A stretch of DNA of 64,000 nucleotides from Chitinophaga varians (lineage in GTDB: Bacteria > Bacteroidota > Bacteroidia > Chitinophagales > Chitinophagaceae). The stretch is from positions 1,488,001-1,552,000 of the forward strand of contig NZ_JABAIA010000002.1 in assembly GCF_012641275.1 (NCBI RefSeq), in the 5' to 3' direction. Positions 9,051-16,760 of this stretch are shown here, one piece after another (the first letter of the stretch is position 1; every line of letters begins with the position of its first letter). Position numbers and translations under genes: made by a program. The notes below the pieces were generated by a model that did not search any database, had not been told where the DNA came from, and saw only the letters and a list, made by a program, of their open reading frames with translations.

Positions 9051-9722
9051 TTAAAGGCGCCAGTCCACCGGTTCAATGCCTGCTTTGAGTAAAAGTTCAT
9101 TTGTTTTGGAAAAGTGTTTGCAACCGAAGAAACCGTTGTTCGCGCTGAAAGGGGAGGGATGCGCCGCTTTCAGGATATGATGGCGGGTAGCGTCGATGAG
9201 GATTTGTTTGTCCTGTGCGAAGCGGCCCCACAGCAGAAATACCACATTGTTTTTCATGTCGGATATTTTGCGGATTACTGCGTCGGTAAAGTTTTCCCAG
9301 CCTATTTTACTATGGGACGCGGGTTCGCTGGCTCTTACCGTCAGGAAGGCGTTGAGCAGGAGCACGCCATGTTCTGCCCATTTGGTCAGGTTGCCGCTGG
9401 TAGGTATTTCGAGGCCGAGATCGGTTTGCATTTCCTTGTATATGTTACCGAGGGATGGCGGTGGTTTGATGCCGTCCGGTACGGAGAAACTGAGGCCATG
9501 GGCTTGTCCGGCGCCATGATAGGGATCTTGCCCTAAAATGACTACTTTTACCTTGTCGAAAGGCGTTTGCTGGAAGGCGTTGAAGATGTTGTTACCTGCC
9601 GGGTAGATGGTTTTTCCGAGGGCTTTCTCATGTTTCAGGTGCATGACAATCTCCGCGAAATAGGTTTTGTTGAACTCATCTTTGAGTACTTCTTTCCAGC
9701 TGTCTTCGATCTGTACGTCCAT
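9051..9722 (-). CDS. ung: uracil-DNA glycosylase, family 1
   Basis: A 223-residue protein of normal length for family 1 UDG. The water-activating motif GQDPYHG spans about residues 64-70 (Asp66), and the late motif HPSPFS with His188 is present. The enzyme excises uracil from DNA as the first step of base-excision repair. It is transcribed away from tRNA-Arg; its own promoter must lie within the ~130-base AT-rich gap that also holds the tRNA promoter. Confidence 0.97.
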   Translation of the reverse strand: MDVQIEDSWKEVLKDEFNKTYFAEIVMHLKHEKALGKTIYPAGNNIFNAFQQTPFDKVKVVILGQDPYHGAGQAHGLSFSVPDGIKPPPSLGNIYKEMQTDLGLEIPTSGNLTKWAEHGVLLLNAFLTVRASEPASHSKIGWENFTDAVIRKISDMKNNVVFLLWGRFAQDKQILIDATRHHILKAAHPSPFSANNGFFGCKHFSKTNELLLKAGIEPVDWRL

Positions 9723-9759
9723 AGTTTTTAAATCAATATTTTAGAAAAATTAAATTAAA

Positions 9760-9792
9760 TTTGATTTATTGGAAAATATTTCCATAAATTTG
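9760..9792 (+). promoter_or_regulatory. Bacteroidota-type promoter for tRNA-Arg
   Basis: TTTG at 9760-9763, 21 bases, then TAAATTTG at 9785-9792. This matches the sigma-ABfr consensus TTTG-N19..21-TAnnTTTG. Transcription would begin near 9799, leaving a short 5' leader before the tRNA at 9857. Confidence 0.75.
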
Positions 9793-9856
9793 CACTCCCA
9801 AAATGAGAGATAAATATAGGAATTTATTTCACATTAAGAGGAAAAACAAAATATAA

Positions 9857-9930
9857 GTCTCGGTAGCTCAGCTGGATAGAGCAACTGCCTTCTAAGCAGT
9901 AGGTCATTGGTTCGAATCCAATCCGGGATA
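9857..9930 (+). tRNA. tRNA-Arg (anticodon TCT)
   Basis: A 74-base cloverleaf. The acceptor GTCTCGG pairs with CCGGGAT (two G-T pairs), the D arm is GCTC...GAGC, the anticodon stem is ACTGC/GCAGT with loop CTTCTAA, giving anticodon TCT (codon AGA). The T arm is ATTGG-TTCGAAT-CCAAT and the discriminator is A. The CCA end is not encoded. It is followed by a terminator and an AT-rich two-gene insert. Confidence 0.96.
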
Positions 9931-9937
9931 CAAAACG

Positions 9938-9969
9938 AAGAGGGAAATTACGAAAGTGATTTTCCTCTT
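9938..9969 (+). terminator. terminator after tRNA-Arg
   Basis: AAGAGGGAAAT pairs with ATTTTCCTCTT (one G-T pair) across a 10-base loop, and a short T-rich tract follows. The next ~200 bases up to 10177 are AT-rich and hold no gene or repeat that I can recognise. A 74-codon open frame there overlaps the tRNA and is not credible. Confidence 0.7.
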
Positions 9970-10177
9970 TTGATTTGTGGTATTGCGCAAAATGCGATGA
10001 GCTCGGGAAATTCCCTATCTGTTATACTCAACTATGATTATACCCTTACAAGCAGAGCGTTAGCAATAATGGTACCATGCCACAAATATCAAGTCCGCTC
10101 AACAATGCATAAAAGATATTATCTTACATAAGTAAGGTATCTCAATTGGTGTATTGTTATAAAGATTTATTGAAAAA

Positions 10178-11269
10178 ATGGCAGATTACCACAAGCTAAA
10201 TAATATTCACATCAAGGGATATAAATCCATAGAAGATCAAAACGTTGGTCTTCTGGATATAAATGTATTAATAGGACAGAATGGAGCAGGCAAGACAAAC
10301 TTTATTTCTTTGTTTCGTTTTTTAAGGAATATAATTCAGGAAAGACTCAAAAATACCTCGCTTACCAATGGTGCTGAAAGTTTGTTGTTTTATGGTAGTA
10401 AGACAACCGAAGAAATCAAAATTACATTGGATTTCGACCCTAATTACTACGAAATTTCACTGCAACCTACGAGGGGAGATAGCCTATTAGTCTTAAATGA
10501 ATATTGTGGTTTCAGAGGGAACGATTTCCATGGGGAACCATATTGGGAATTAATTACACGGTCGGAAGAAGAAAGCTCCTTGTCAAAAGCTGCAAGAAAC
10601 AGTAGAGTTGCAGAATACGTATATAATGTTTTGCAGGATTGGCGTGTTTACCATTTTCATGACACCAGTGAAACAGCCGGAATGAAAAAATATGGTGCAA
10701 TTGCAAACAGTAAGTTTCTGCTTGAGGATGCATCTAATCTCGCAGCATATCTTTATATTTTAAAGCACTCACAGGAGCCATACTATGAGCGCATTGTAAA
10801 AACCATTCAACTGGTAATTCCATTCTTTAAAGACTTCGTTTTAGAACCTAATCCATTAAATAATGAAAACATTAGATTGGAATGGCAGGATCTATATTCA
10901 GACAAAATATTTACTGCCAATGAACTATCTGATGGCTCTTTAAGGTTTATTTGTATGGCTACTTTGCTGTTACAAAAGAAACTCCCAAAATTAATTCTTC
11001 TAGATGAGCCGGAATTGGGTTTGCACCCTACAGCGATTACAATCCTCGCCGGCTTGTTAAAAAAGGCATCAAAGAGAACCCAGGTAATTGTATCAACTCA
11101 ATCAGTAAGTTTAGTCAATGAATTTGATGCGGAAAATATTTTGGTAGTTGATCGAAATAAAGGTGCAACAGTCTTTCATAGGTTAGACCCAGAGAAACTA
11201 GAGTCTTGGCTAGATCAATATTCTTTAGGGGATTTGTGGGATAAAAACGTGATAGGAGGGAATCCATGA
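10178..11269 (+). CDS. AAA/ABC-type ATPase of the OLD/RecF-like group (AAA_15/AAA_21)
   Basis: A 363-residue ATPase. Walker A is GQNGAGKT at 33-40, directly after an SMC/OLD-like start (IHIKGYKSI). An ABC-signature-like ELSDGSLRF lies near 248-256, Walker B is LILLDEPELGLHP near 272-284, and the motif QVIVSTQSVSLVNEF near 303-317 is the H-loop region. There is no C-terminal TOPRIM domain. Its partner gene overlaps by ATGA, so the two are co-translated, like a split OLD-family system. The gene is visibly AT-rich compared with its neighbours. The anti-phage role is inferred from family and context. Confidence 0.88.
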   Translation: MADYHKLNNIHIKGYKSIEDQNVGLLDINVLIGQNGAGKTNFISLFRFLRNIIQERLKNTSLTNGAESLLFYGSKTTEEIKITLDFDPNYYEISLQPTRGDSLLVLNEYCGFRGNDFHGEPYWELITRSEEESSLSKAARNSRVAEYVYNVLQDWRVYHFHDTSETAGMKKYGAIANSKFLLEDASNLAAYLYILKHSQEPYYERIVKTIQLVIPFFKDFVLEPNPLNNENIRLEWQDLYSDKIFTANELSDGSLRFICMATLLLQKKLPKLILLDEPELGLHPTAITILAGLLKKASKRTQVIVSTQSVSLVNEFDAENILVVDRNKGATVFHRLDPEKLESWLDQYSLGDLWDKNVIGGNP

Positions 11270-11928
11270 TAAGGTTAAATATTACAGCGGAAGGATTTTC
11301 TGAGGAACGTTTCGTGTCCGATATGTTACGCCCACACTTATTGAACTTTGACATATATACCGATGTCAGAAAAGTTCTTACGAACAGAAAACTTAGAAAA
11401 CGAGGAGGTATCGTTGGGTATCACAAATTTAGAAACGATGTGACCCAATGGATCAAAGAAAGTCCTGCTGTCTACCACACCACGTTGATAGATTTATATG
11501 GGCTTTCTACTGACTTCCCTGGTTACACCTCAACAAAAAATCTCCCGGCTTATCACAGAATAGAAGAAATGGAGCGGCTTCTGGAAGCAGATATCAATCA
11601 TTATACATTTATACCATATATTCAATTGCATGAATATGAGGCTTTAATGTTTGCCGATACATCAGTTATGCAAAATTGGCTGGGTCTTTATAATCGCTTG
11701 CCAGATAACTGTTTTGAGGAGATTAGGTCCTCTGTTCCTGATAATAATCCGGAACTCATTAATGAGGGGCCCAATACTGCTCCTTCCAAGAGAATTCTGA
11801 GCTTTTGTGATACTTATGATAAAATAGATGATGGTATACTGATATTGAAAGAAATTGGATTGAATAATTTAAGAAAAGAATGTTTGCATTTTAATAAATG
11901 GTTGACACGATTGGAGCAACTGAGGTAG
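11266..11928 (+). CDS. DUF4276-family, TOPRIM-like partner protein
   Basis: A 220-residue protein overlapping the ATPase gene by four bases. Recognisable DUF4276 blocks are 'ITAEGFSEERFV' near the N-terminus (a conserved EGxxE, as in TOPRIM folds), 'TTLIDLYGLSTDFPGY' near residue 74 (acidic motif) and 'PYIQLHEYEALMFAD' near 124. DUF4276 proteins usually accompany AAA_15/21 ATPases and are thought to be the nuclease-like effector half. This resembles the organisation of PARIS and of Gabija/OLD relatives, but it is not the DUF4435 protein of PARIS. Activity has not been shown for this family as far as I know. Confidence 0.82.
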   Translation: MIRLNITAEGFSEERFVSDMLRPHLLNFDIYTDVRKVLTNRKLRKRGGIVGYHKFRNDVTQWIKESPAVYHTTLIDLYGLSTDFPGYTSTKNLPAYHRIEEMERLLEADINHYTFIPYIQLHEYEALMFADTSVMQNWLGLYNRLPDNCFEEIRSSVPDNNPELINEGPNTAPSKRILSFCDTYDKIDDGILILKEIGLNNLRKECLHFNKWLTRLEQLR

Positions 11929-11956
11929 GCAGCCTGTAGTTTTTTTTTATTGCCAA

Positions 11957-12457
11957 TCACCTCGCCGCCCTTACCCACCGCGGCGCATCGCCTGTATCTT
12001 TCCTCAACATCATATTCAGCTGTGCCGCATGATGCTGCACATGCCGCATGTTATACAAAAACAGTTCAAACACGGTCATCACTTTGTTGCCTTCCACTTC
12101 TACCCATTGTTGTGCAAAATCTGCCTCTGTCATGCCCAAAATATGGTCATGACATTTTTTTCTGCTTGCCTGTAAATAATCCAGTATTTCTTTTTGACTG
12201 TAAATCCTGTCGGGCACGATATCATCAATGCCGTCGGCGGGAATGGTTTCACTGAGTGTGAATGGAAGCGGGGACGAGAGTGGGCCTGCCGGAATGGTCA
12301 GGTAATAATCCAGGAAGATGGCTACATGATAAGACATGTAGAAAAACTTTTTCTCTGTGTTCCAAAGACTTTCAGGATAAGCGGAAACGGCGTTGGTCAC
12401 CATGTCAATGCTGCCGCCAAATTGTTTCCACAAACCTTCTTTGATAGTCTGTATCAT
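11957..12457 (-). CDS. DinB-like (YfiT/DUF664 superfamily) protein
   Basis: A 166-residue four-helix-bundle protein. The likely metal ligands are one His in 'FYMSYHVAIFLDYYL' near residue 44 and two in 'MRHVQHHAAQLN' near 137-143, the usual His triad of DinB proteins. Members include metal-dependent thiol-S-transferases, and many are stress-linked without known substrate. It stands alone, convergent with the DUF4276 gene. Its composition is back to the GC-rich norm, marking the right-hand end of the AT-rich insert. Confidence 0.8.
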   Translation of the reverse strand: MIQTIKEGLWKQFGGSIDMVTNAVSAYPESLWNTEKKFFYMSYHVAIFLDYYLTIPAGPLSSPLPFTLSETIPADGIDDIVPDRIYSQKEILDYLQASRKKCHDHILGMTEADFAQQWVEVEGNKVMTVFELFLYNMRHVQHHAAQLNMMLRKDTGDAPRWVRAAR

Positions 12458-12587
12458 GATATCGGTTTTATCGGAATAATTTAGCTATTTCCCGGCAAAT
12501 TATGGCAGCCGATTTTCAAATGTGTGGGCGGTGGCGTATCTTCATGCGGTAGCATGATATCTCCGGTTAACTTTAATTTCGCCATAA

Positions 12588-13031
12588 ATGACTGACCTGT
12601 CTAATCAAAAGCCTTATTGCACTGTTGTTGATAATCAGAATGTAGCAGTGGTAGTATTTGGAAATGAACTCGATGAATTATCGGATTACGCCATGGATGC
12701 CGGCGACCCTTTCTGGTATATTATGGGCACCGATGCCTGGTTTGAAATACAGGAAGTGGACGGCCAAAAGGTATTAGCAGCATGTGACTGCGATACAACC
12801 TATTTCCACTGCCCGGTCGATGAACAGGCCCTGTCGCTGCTTCAGCAGGAAAACGGGATACTGGTCCTTTTTCCCCGTGTACCGCTAAACGCAGCAGACA
12901 TCAAACAGACATCCGACCTGGAAGAGTTAAGGGAATGGATCAGCAATGAGATCGGGGATGATAATATGGAAGGGCTGATTTATTGTTTTTATACGGCAGA
13001 AGACAAGAAAAAATACCATGGGGATAACTGA
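12588..13031 (+). CDS. conserved hypothetical acidic protein
   Basis: A 147-residue cytoplasmic protein with no signal peptide or membrane segment and an acidic composition. It carries 'MDAGDPFWYIMGTDAWFEIQEVDG', a possible Cys pair in 'AACDCDTTYFHC', and a C-terminal stretch that ends 'YTAEDKKKYHGDN'. I do not recognise the family. The length and acidity recall immunity or SMI1/KNR4-like proteins, but no motif supports this. It lies 62 bases upstream of a secreted S41 protease on the same strand. Confidence 0.7.
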   Translation: MTDLSNQKPYCTVVDNQNVAVVVFGNELDELSDYAMDAGDPFWYIMGTDAWFEIQEVDGQKVLAACDCDTTYFHCPVDEQALSLLQQENGILVLFPRVPLNAADIKQTSDLEELREWISNEIGDDNMEGLIYCFYTAEDKKKYHGDN

Positions 13032-13093
13032 GCATAATTAGTTTTATTATTGCAGTGATTATATCAACCATCATTGCCACTGGAGAATAACTT

Positions 13094-14647
13094 ATGAGAA
13101 AATTGTTTTTATTGTTTTTGCTGTCACAATCGGTGACCCCGGTTATATTGGCCATGCCCGCAGGGCCGCAACCGACGGGCGACAGCCTGAAAATCTACAA
13201 CAAAGTACTTAGTACCAAAGAGATGAAAGAGGACTTGCTGCTTTTCCGCGATATCCGCGAAAAGGCCAATTCCGGGTTATACCGCTACCGTACTAAAAAG
13301 CAGGTGGACAGTATTTACAACGTGGCTTTCAAAGAGATCAGGAAGCCGCTGAGCACCACTGAATACTTCAAGATAATACTGCGCCTGACCGATTTTGAGG
13401 GCAGCTGCCATAACTACACGGAAGTGGGAAAAGACCTGATGGACTTTTACGCCCGCCAACGCGGGTATTTCCCTTATGATCTGAAATATATTGAGGGAAA
13501 GATCATCTTCAACAATCAGACAAAAGAGATCCCGGCAGGTTCGCGTGTATTGAGCATTAACGGCGTGCCTGACACCTCCCTGATGCAGTCTTTCTACAAG
13601 TATTTTTCTGCTGATGGGTTTAACACCACACAGAAATGGAGCGGAAGCGTGCACCGGTCTTTCAATTACCGCTATATGATCGAGTATGGCGTGAAGGACA
13701 AGTTCACCGTTACGTTTAATCCACCCTACAGCAAAGAAGTGAAGACAGTCACCCTGCCGGCGGTAACATTGGACGCCCGGAAGGAAAACCAGAAGAACCG
13801 CTACAGCGCCGGTGTTGACAGTCTTATCGACTATAACACACAGCCCAAGTACAGTTTCCGGATGATAGACCAGGGCACCGGACTGCTCAGCTTCCGCATT
13901 TTCAGCATGGCTGACGGAGCCGATGACCCGAGGTTCCCGGGATACGTACGTTTTATTGACAGTGTGTTCCAGGCGCTGGATAAAAACGCCGTACCGAACC
14001 TGATCCTGGATATCCGGAGCAATCCAGGTGGCAGCGATCCCACCTTCGAGCAGCCCATGATGTACCTGACAGACCATCCCTTCAAAGAAAACAAATCGGC
14101 CTATGCTAATTTTGACCGGGACACCATTCCCTATATGCAGTATTTCTGGGGGGTAGGCACTGATACCAAATGGGGACCGGAACAAATAAAAGAGGGCAGA
14201 AAGTTCCTGAAAGGATATCTGCTGCCCTACAAAGACGGAAAAAGCTATCAGGACAGTGTCCACAACCCGGTTTATTATCCTAAACAACCGGCCTATAAAG
14301 GACATTTGTACCTGCTGATTGATGAAAACACCGCTTCTGCTGCGTCCCACCTGGCTTCATTGGTGAGGGCATATGCCAGAAATACCACCATTGTAGGCGT
14401 GGAAACCGTAGGCGGTTACTACTGCCACAACGGACATGCAGGTTTGGTATATGAACTGCCGCACTCTAAAATCAAGACGAAGTTTTCCATCATGTATGTG
14501 GAGCAGGATGCGCCCGTAAAACCCAACCAGCCGGAAGGAAGAGGGATCATGCCTGATTATGAGGTATGGCAGAACTATGAGGATTATATGAAACAGAAGG
14601 ATAGCCAGGTCGCTTACGTGCTCCGGCTTATCAGCGAAAAGAAATAA
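13094..14647 (+). CDS. S41-family peptidase (tail-specific/C-terminal processing protease), secreted
   Basis: A 517-residue protein with a signal peptide (about 1-21, KLFLLFLLSQSVTPVILA). The ClpP/crotonase-like protease core lies in the second half: 'NLILDIRSNPGGSDP' near 305-318, then 'LLIDENTASAASHLASLVRAY' near 408-428, which holds the nucleophilic Ser region, and 'GVETVGG'. The N-terminal half shows no clear PDZ. A GGAG Shine-Dalgarno eight bases before the ATG is unusual here and supports the start. It is probably periplasmic or lipoprotein-free surface exposed; the substrate is unknown. Confidence 0.87.
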   Translation: MRKLFLLFLLSQSVTPVILAMPAGPQPTGDSLKIYNKVLSTKEMKEDLLLFRDIREKANSGLYRYRTKKQVDSIYNVAFKEIRKPLSTTEYFKIILRLTDFEGSCHNYTEVGKDLMDFYARQRGYFPYDLKYIEGKIIFNNQTKEIPAGSRVLSINGVPDTSLMQSFYKYFSADGFNTTQKWSGSVHRSFNYRYMIEYGVKDKFTVTFNPPYSKEVKTVTLPAVTLDARKENQKNRYSAGVDSLIDYNTQPKYSFRMIDQGTGLLSFRIFSMADGADDPRFPGYVRFIDSVFQALDKNAVPNLILDIRSNPGGSDPTFEQPMMYLTDHPFKENKSAYANFDRDTIPYMQYFWGVGTDTKWGPEQIKEGRKFLKGYLLPYKDGKSYQDSVHNPVYYPKQPAYKGHLYLLIDENTASAASHLASLVRAYARNTTIVGVETVGGYYCHNGHAGLVYELPHSKIKTKFSIMYVEQDAPVKPNQPEGRGIMPDYEVWQNYEDYMKQKDSQVAYVLRLISEKK

Positions 14648-14667
14648 CATTTGTAAATACAGCCAGG

Positions 14668-14702
14668 ATAAAGCCTTACAACTCAGCGTTGTAGGGCTTT
14701 AT
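14668..14702. terminator. terminator after S41 protease gene
   Basis: ATAAAGCCTTACAAC pairs with GTTGTAGGGCTTTAT (one G-T pair) across a five-base loop, with T-rich sequence after it. Its right arm overlaps the stop codon of the convergent gene at 14699, so it serves both genes. Confidence 0.83.
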
Positions 14703-15505
14703 CGTTTCTCTCTTTTATATTCCCCCGTTTGTGTATTTATTTTAATAAGATCAACCTGGTTTCTATTGTTCTCATTCTCTTCTCCAAAAACATAGAAACT
14801 GCCTTCTTCTCCAATTTCAATCCGGTAGGTGCTCCGCGAAAAGAGATGTTTGTTGGCCCTGTTTTGATCAAATATTTCCTGTGCTTTTTCATAGGAGATG
14901 GCAGCTGCTTTGGAGATACTGTCAAATGCCGGCGTTTGGGGAGCAATCATCTGTTTGAACCTGTCTTTTTCCGGATGCAGCCAGCCGTCGTTTTTCAGGA
15001 GCGTGCCAACTGATGGCGCATTGTTGACTATACAGTCTTCTGAAAAACGGCAGTCATGACCACCTAAATAGCCCATCATGCCATAATGCAGGTAGGCATA
15101 ATGATGGTAGCCTGAGATGTAATAGTACAGGCCTCCTACGGTGCTCACCACGATGGTGTCTTTTTTTAGAAAGACGGGGTAGGGAATATGGGTCGAAAAA
15201 TAAGTACTGTCATCTGAGATATAGGAGAATTGGGTTTTGACAAGGGTATCCCTGATAAATTCCCCGTTTCTCAGGATTTTAAAGTGTAATTGCCGGATTT
15301 CTTTCTGCCTGAACCCTGAAAACTGAATTTTCGGTTGTTCGGTAATGATACTGACGGTATCGCATATTTTACTGTACTTTTCACCATCTTCTTTCGCCTG
15401 CCGGATTTTTTGTTCCGAGCTTATCCAGAAGCATCCGGCCACGAACAGTACCATCACCAGGAAGATGCCGAGAAGAATGAGGACGTATTTCAGGAGTTTT
15501 TTCAT
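14699..15505 (-). CDS. hypothetical membrane-anchored protein
   Basis: A 268-residue protein with one N-terminal hydrophobic segment (about 5-29, LKYVLILLGIFLVMVLFVAGCFW) that could be an uncleaved anchor. The outside part contains a Tyr/His/Gly-rich stretch (GGLYYYISGYHHYAYLHYGMMGYLGG, about 124-149) and charged C-terminal residues. I do not recognise the family. It is a single gene, convergent with the S41 protease and divergent from the AI-2E-type permease. Confidence 0.72.
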   Translation of the reverse strand: MKKLLKYVLILLGIFLVMVLFVAGCFWISSEQKIRQAKEDGEKYSKICDTVSIITEQPKIQFSGFRQKEIRQLHFKILRNGEFIRDTLVKTQFSYISDDSTYFSTHIPYPVFLKKDTIVVSTVGGLYYYISGYHHYAYLHYGMMGYLGGHDCRFSEDCIVNNAPSVGTLLKNDGWLHPEKDRFKQMIAPQTPAFDSISKAAAISYEKAQEIFDQNRANKHLFSRSTYRIEIGEEGSFYVFGEENENNRNQVDLIKINTQTGEYKREKR

Positions 15506-15677
15506 TTTTGTTTTCTGATGACAGCAATATGGTAAAAAAAAGCATACCGATGGCCGGTGGATTGATATTTACCGGTACTGGATAAATATTCGCGAAGGTA
15601 CCGCTAACGGGAATCATTGCTTATTCGCCAATCTTTTAGTAAATTGATTGTGTCCGAAATAAATCCGGCTTTCCGTT

Positions 15678-16757
15678 ATGAGCACCCGTATTCCATCCAC
15701 CTCCCGGAGGATCATAGAAACGATCATTGTGCTGCTGCTACTGCTGGGGCTCATGTATGCCTTGTATGATGTGCTGAAAGTGTTTTTCGGTGTCTTTACC
15801 TTTGCCATTATATTCTCGGTATCGCTGTTCAACCTCTACGAAAAAGGCGTTGTGTGGCTGGGTGGCCGGCGTAAGCTGGTGGCCGTTATATATTCGCTGC
15901 TGCTGGTGGCTGTGGTGGCGTTGCCTTTCGCCTATGCGGTCTCCACGGTCAATGATCATCTGAAAGAAATCGGCTACTGGCTGGAAACAGCCAGGGACGA
16001 AGGTATTCCGGACCTCCCGGTGTGGATCACCAATCTGCCGCTGGTAGGAAAGGAGGCGGCGCAGTTCTGGCATGAATTGCAACTGCGGCCGCGGGAGACG
16101 GCCAGTATCTACGAACGGCAGATCATGCATAGCATTCATCATGTAGTGACCACGGGAGTGGGTATATTGGGAATGGCCTTGCAGGTGGTGCTGGGGATTG
16201 TGGTCTCCGCTATTTTCCTGGTCAGCGGCGACCGGCTGATGCGGCCGGTACGCGCTACTATGACCCATATGTTTGGCGACAAAGACGGTTATGCCCTGCT
16301 GGCAGCCACCGCACAGGCGGTGAAAGGTGTTTCCATCGGAGTGATGGGCACCGCGCTGGCCGCTGCCGTGGTATCATGGATAGGCTTCACTATAGCTGGT
16401 ATCCCGTTCGCCCTGGCGCTGGCGGCCATCGTGTATTTCCTGGTGCTGATACAGGTAGGACCGTTATGGGTGTGGATACCCCTTGTTATCTGGATGGCCA
16501 TGCAGGGAAACACAGGATGGGCCATCTTCCTGGCGATTTACGGCGCCGGCGTACTGCTGCTGGACGGCGTATTAAAACCGGTGCTCATTGCAAAAAGCGG
16601 AAAACTTCCGTTTCTTGTGCTTTTCCTCGGAGTTATCGGTGGTATGATCGCGTGGGGATTTACCGGCATGTTCAAAGGCGCCATTATCCTGGCGGTGTTC
16701 TATACTGTCTTTAATTCCTGGCTGGAAAAAACGAAATACTATGCACCTAAAGAATAA
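15678..16757 (+). CDS. AI-2E/PerM-family (UPF0118) membrane transporter
   Basis: A 359-residue polytopic protein with about eight hydrophobic segments, beginning with IIETIIVLLLLLGLMYALYDVL at about 12-35. The arrangement fits UPF0118: two N-terminal spans, a long soluble loop (about 90-160), and a cluster of C-terminal spans containing 'IPFALALAAIVYFLVLIQVGPLWVWIPLVIW'. Members are called AI-2 exporters or Na+/H+ antiporters in different bacteria, so the substrate is not fixed by family. It is followed three bases later by a phosphoesterase-propeller gene and is probably co-transcribed with it. Confidence 0.88.
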   Translation: MSTRIPSTSRRIIETIIVLLLLLGLMYALYDVLKVFFGVFTFAIIFSVSLFNLYEKGVVWLGGRRKLVAVIYSLLLVAVVALPFAYAVSTVNDHLKEIGYWLETARDEGIPDLPVWITNLPLVGKEAAQFWHELQLRPRETASIYERQIMHSIHHVVTTGVGILGMALQVVLGIVVSAIFLVSGDRLMRPVRATMTHMFGDKDGYALLAATAQAVKGVSIGVMGTALAAAVVSWIGFTIAGIPFALALAAIVYFLVLIQVGPLWVWIPLVIWMAMQGNTGWAIFLAIYGAGVLLLDGVLKPVLIAKSGKLPFLVLFLGVIGGMIAWGFTGMFKGAIILAVFYTVFNSWLEKTKYYAPKE

Positions 16758-16760
16758 GTA

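Noticed and set aside
9907..10131. 74-codon plus-strand open frame after tRNA-Arg
   Set aside because: It begins inside the tRNA, has no ribosome site and no recognisable domain.
9857..11960. Direct repeat of the tRNA-Arg 3' end as an attachment site at the end of the AT-rich pair
   Set aside because: I looked for a copy of the last ~20 tRNA bases after 11928 and found none; no integrase gene is present.
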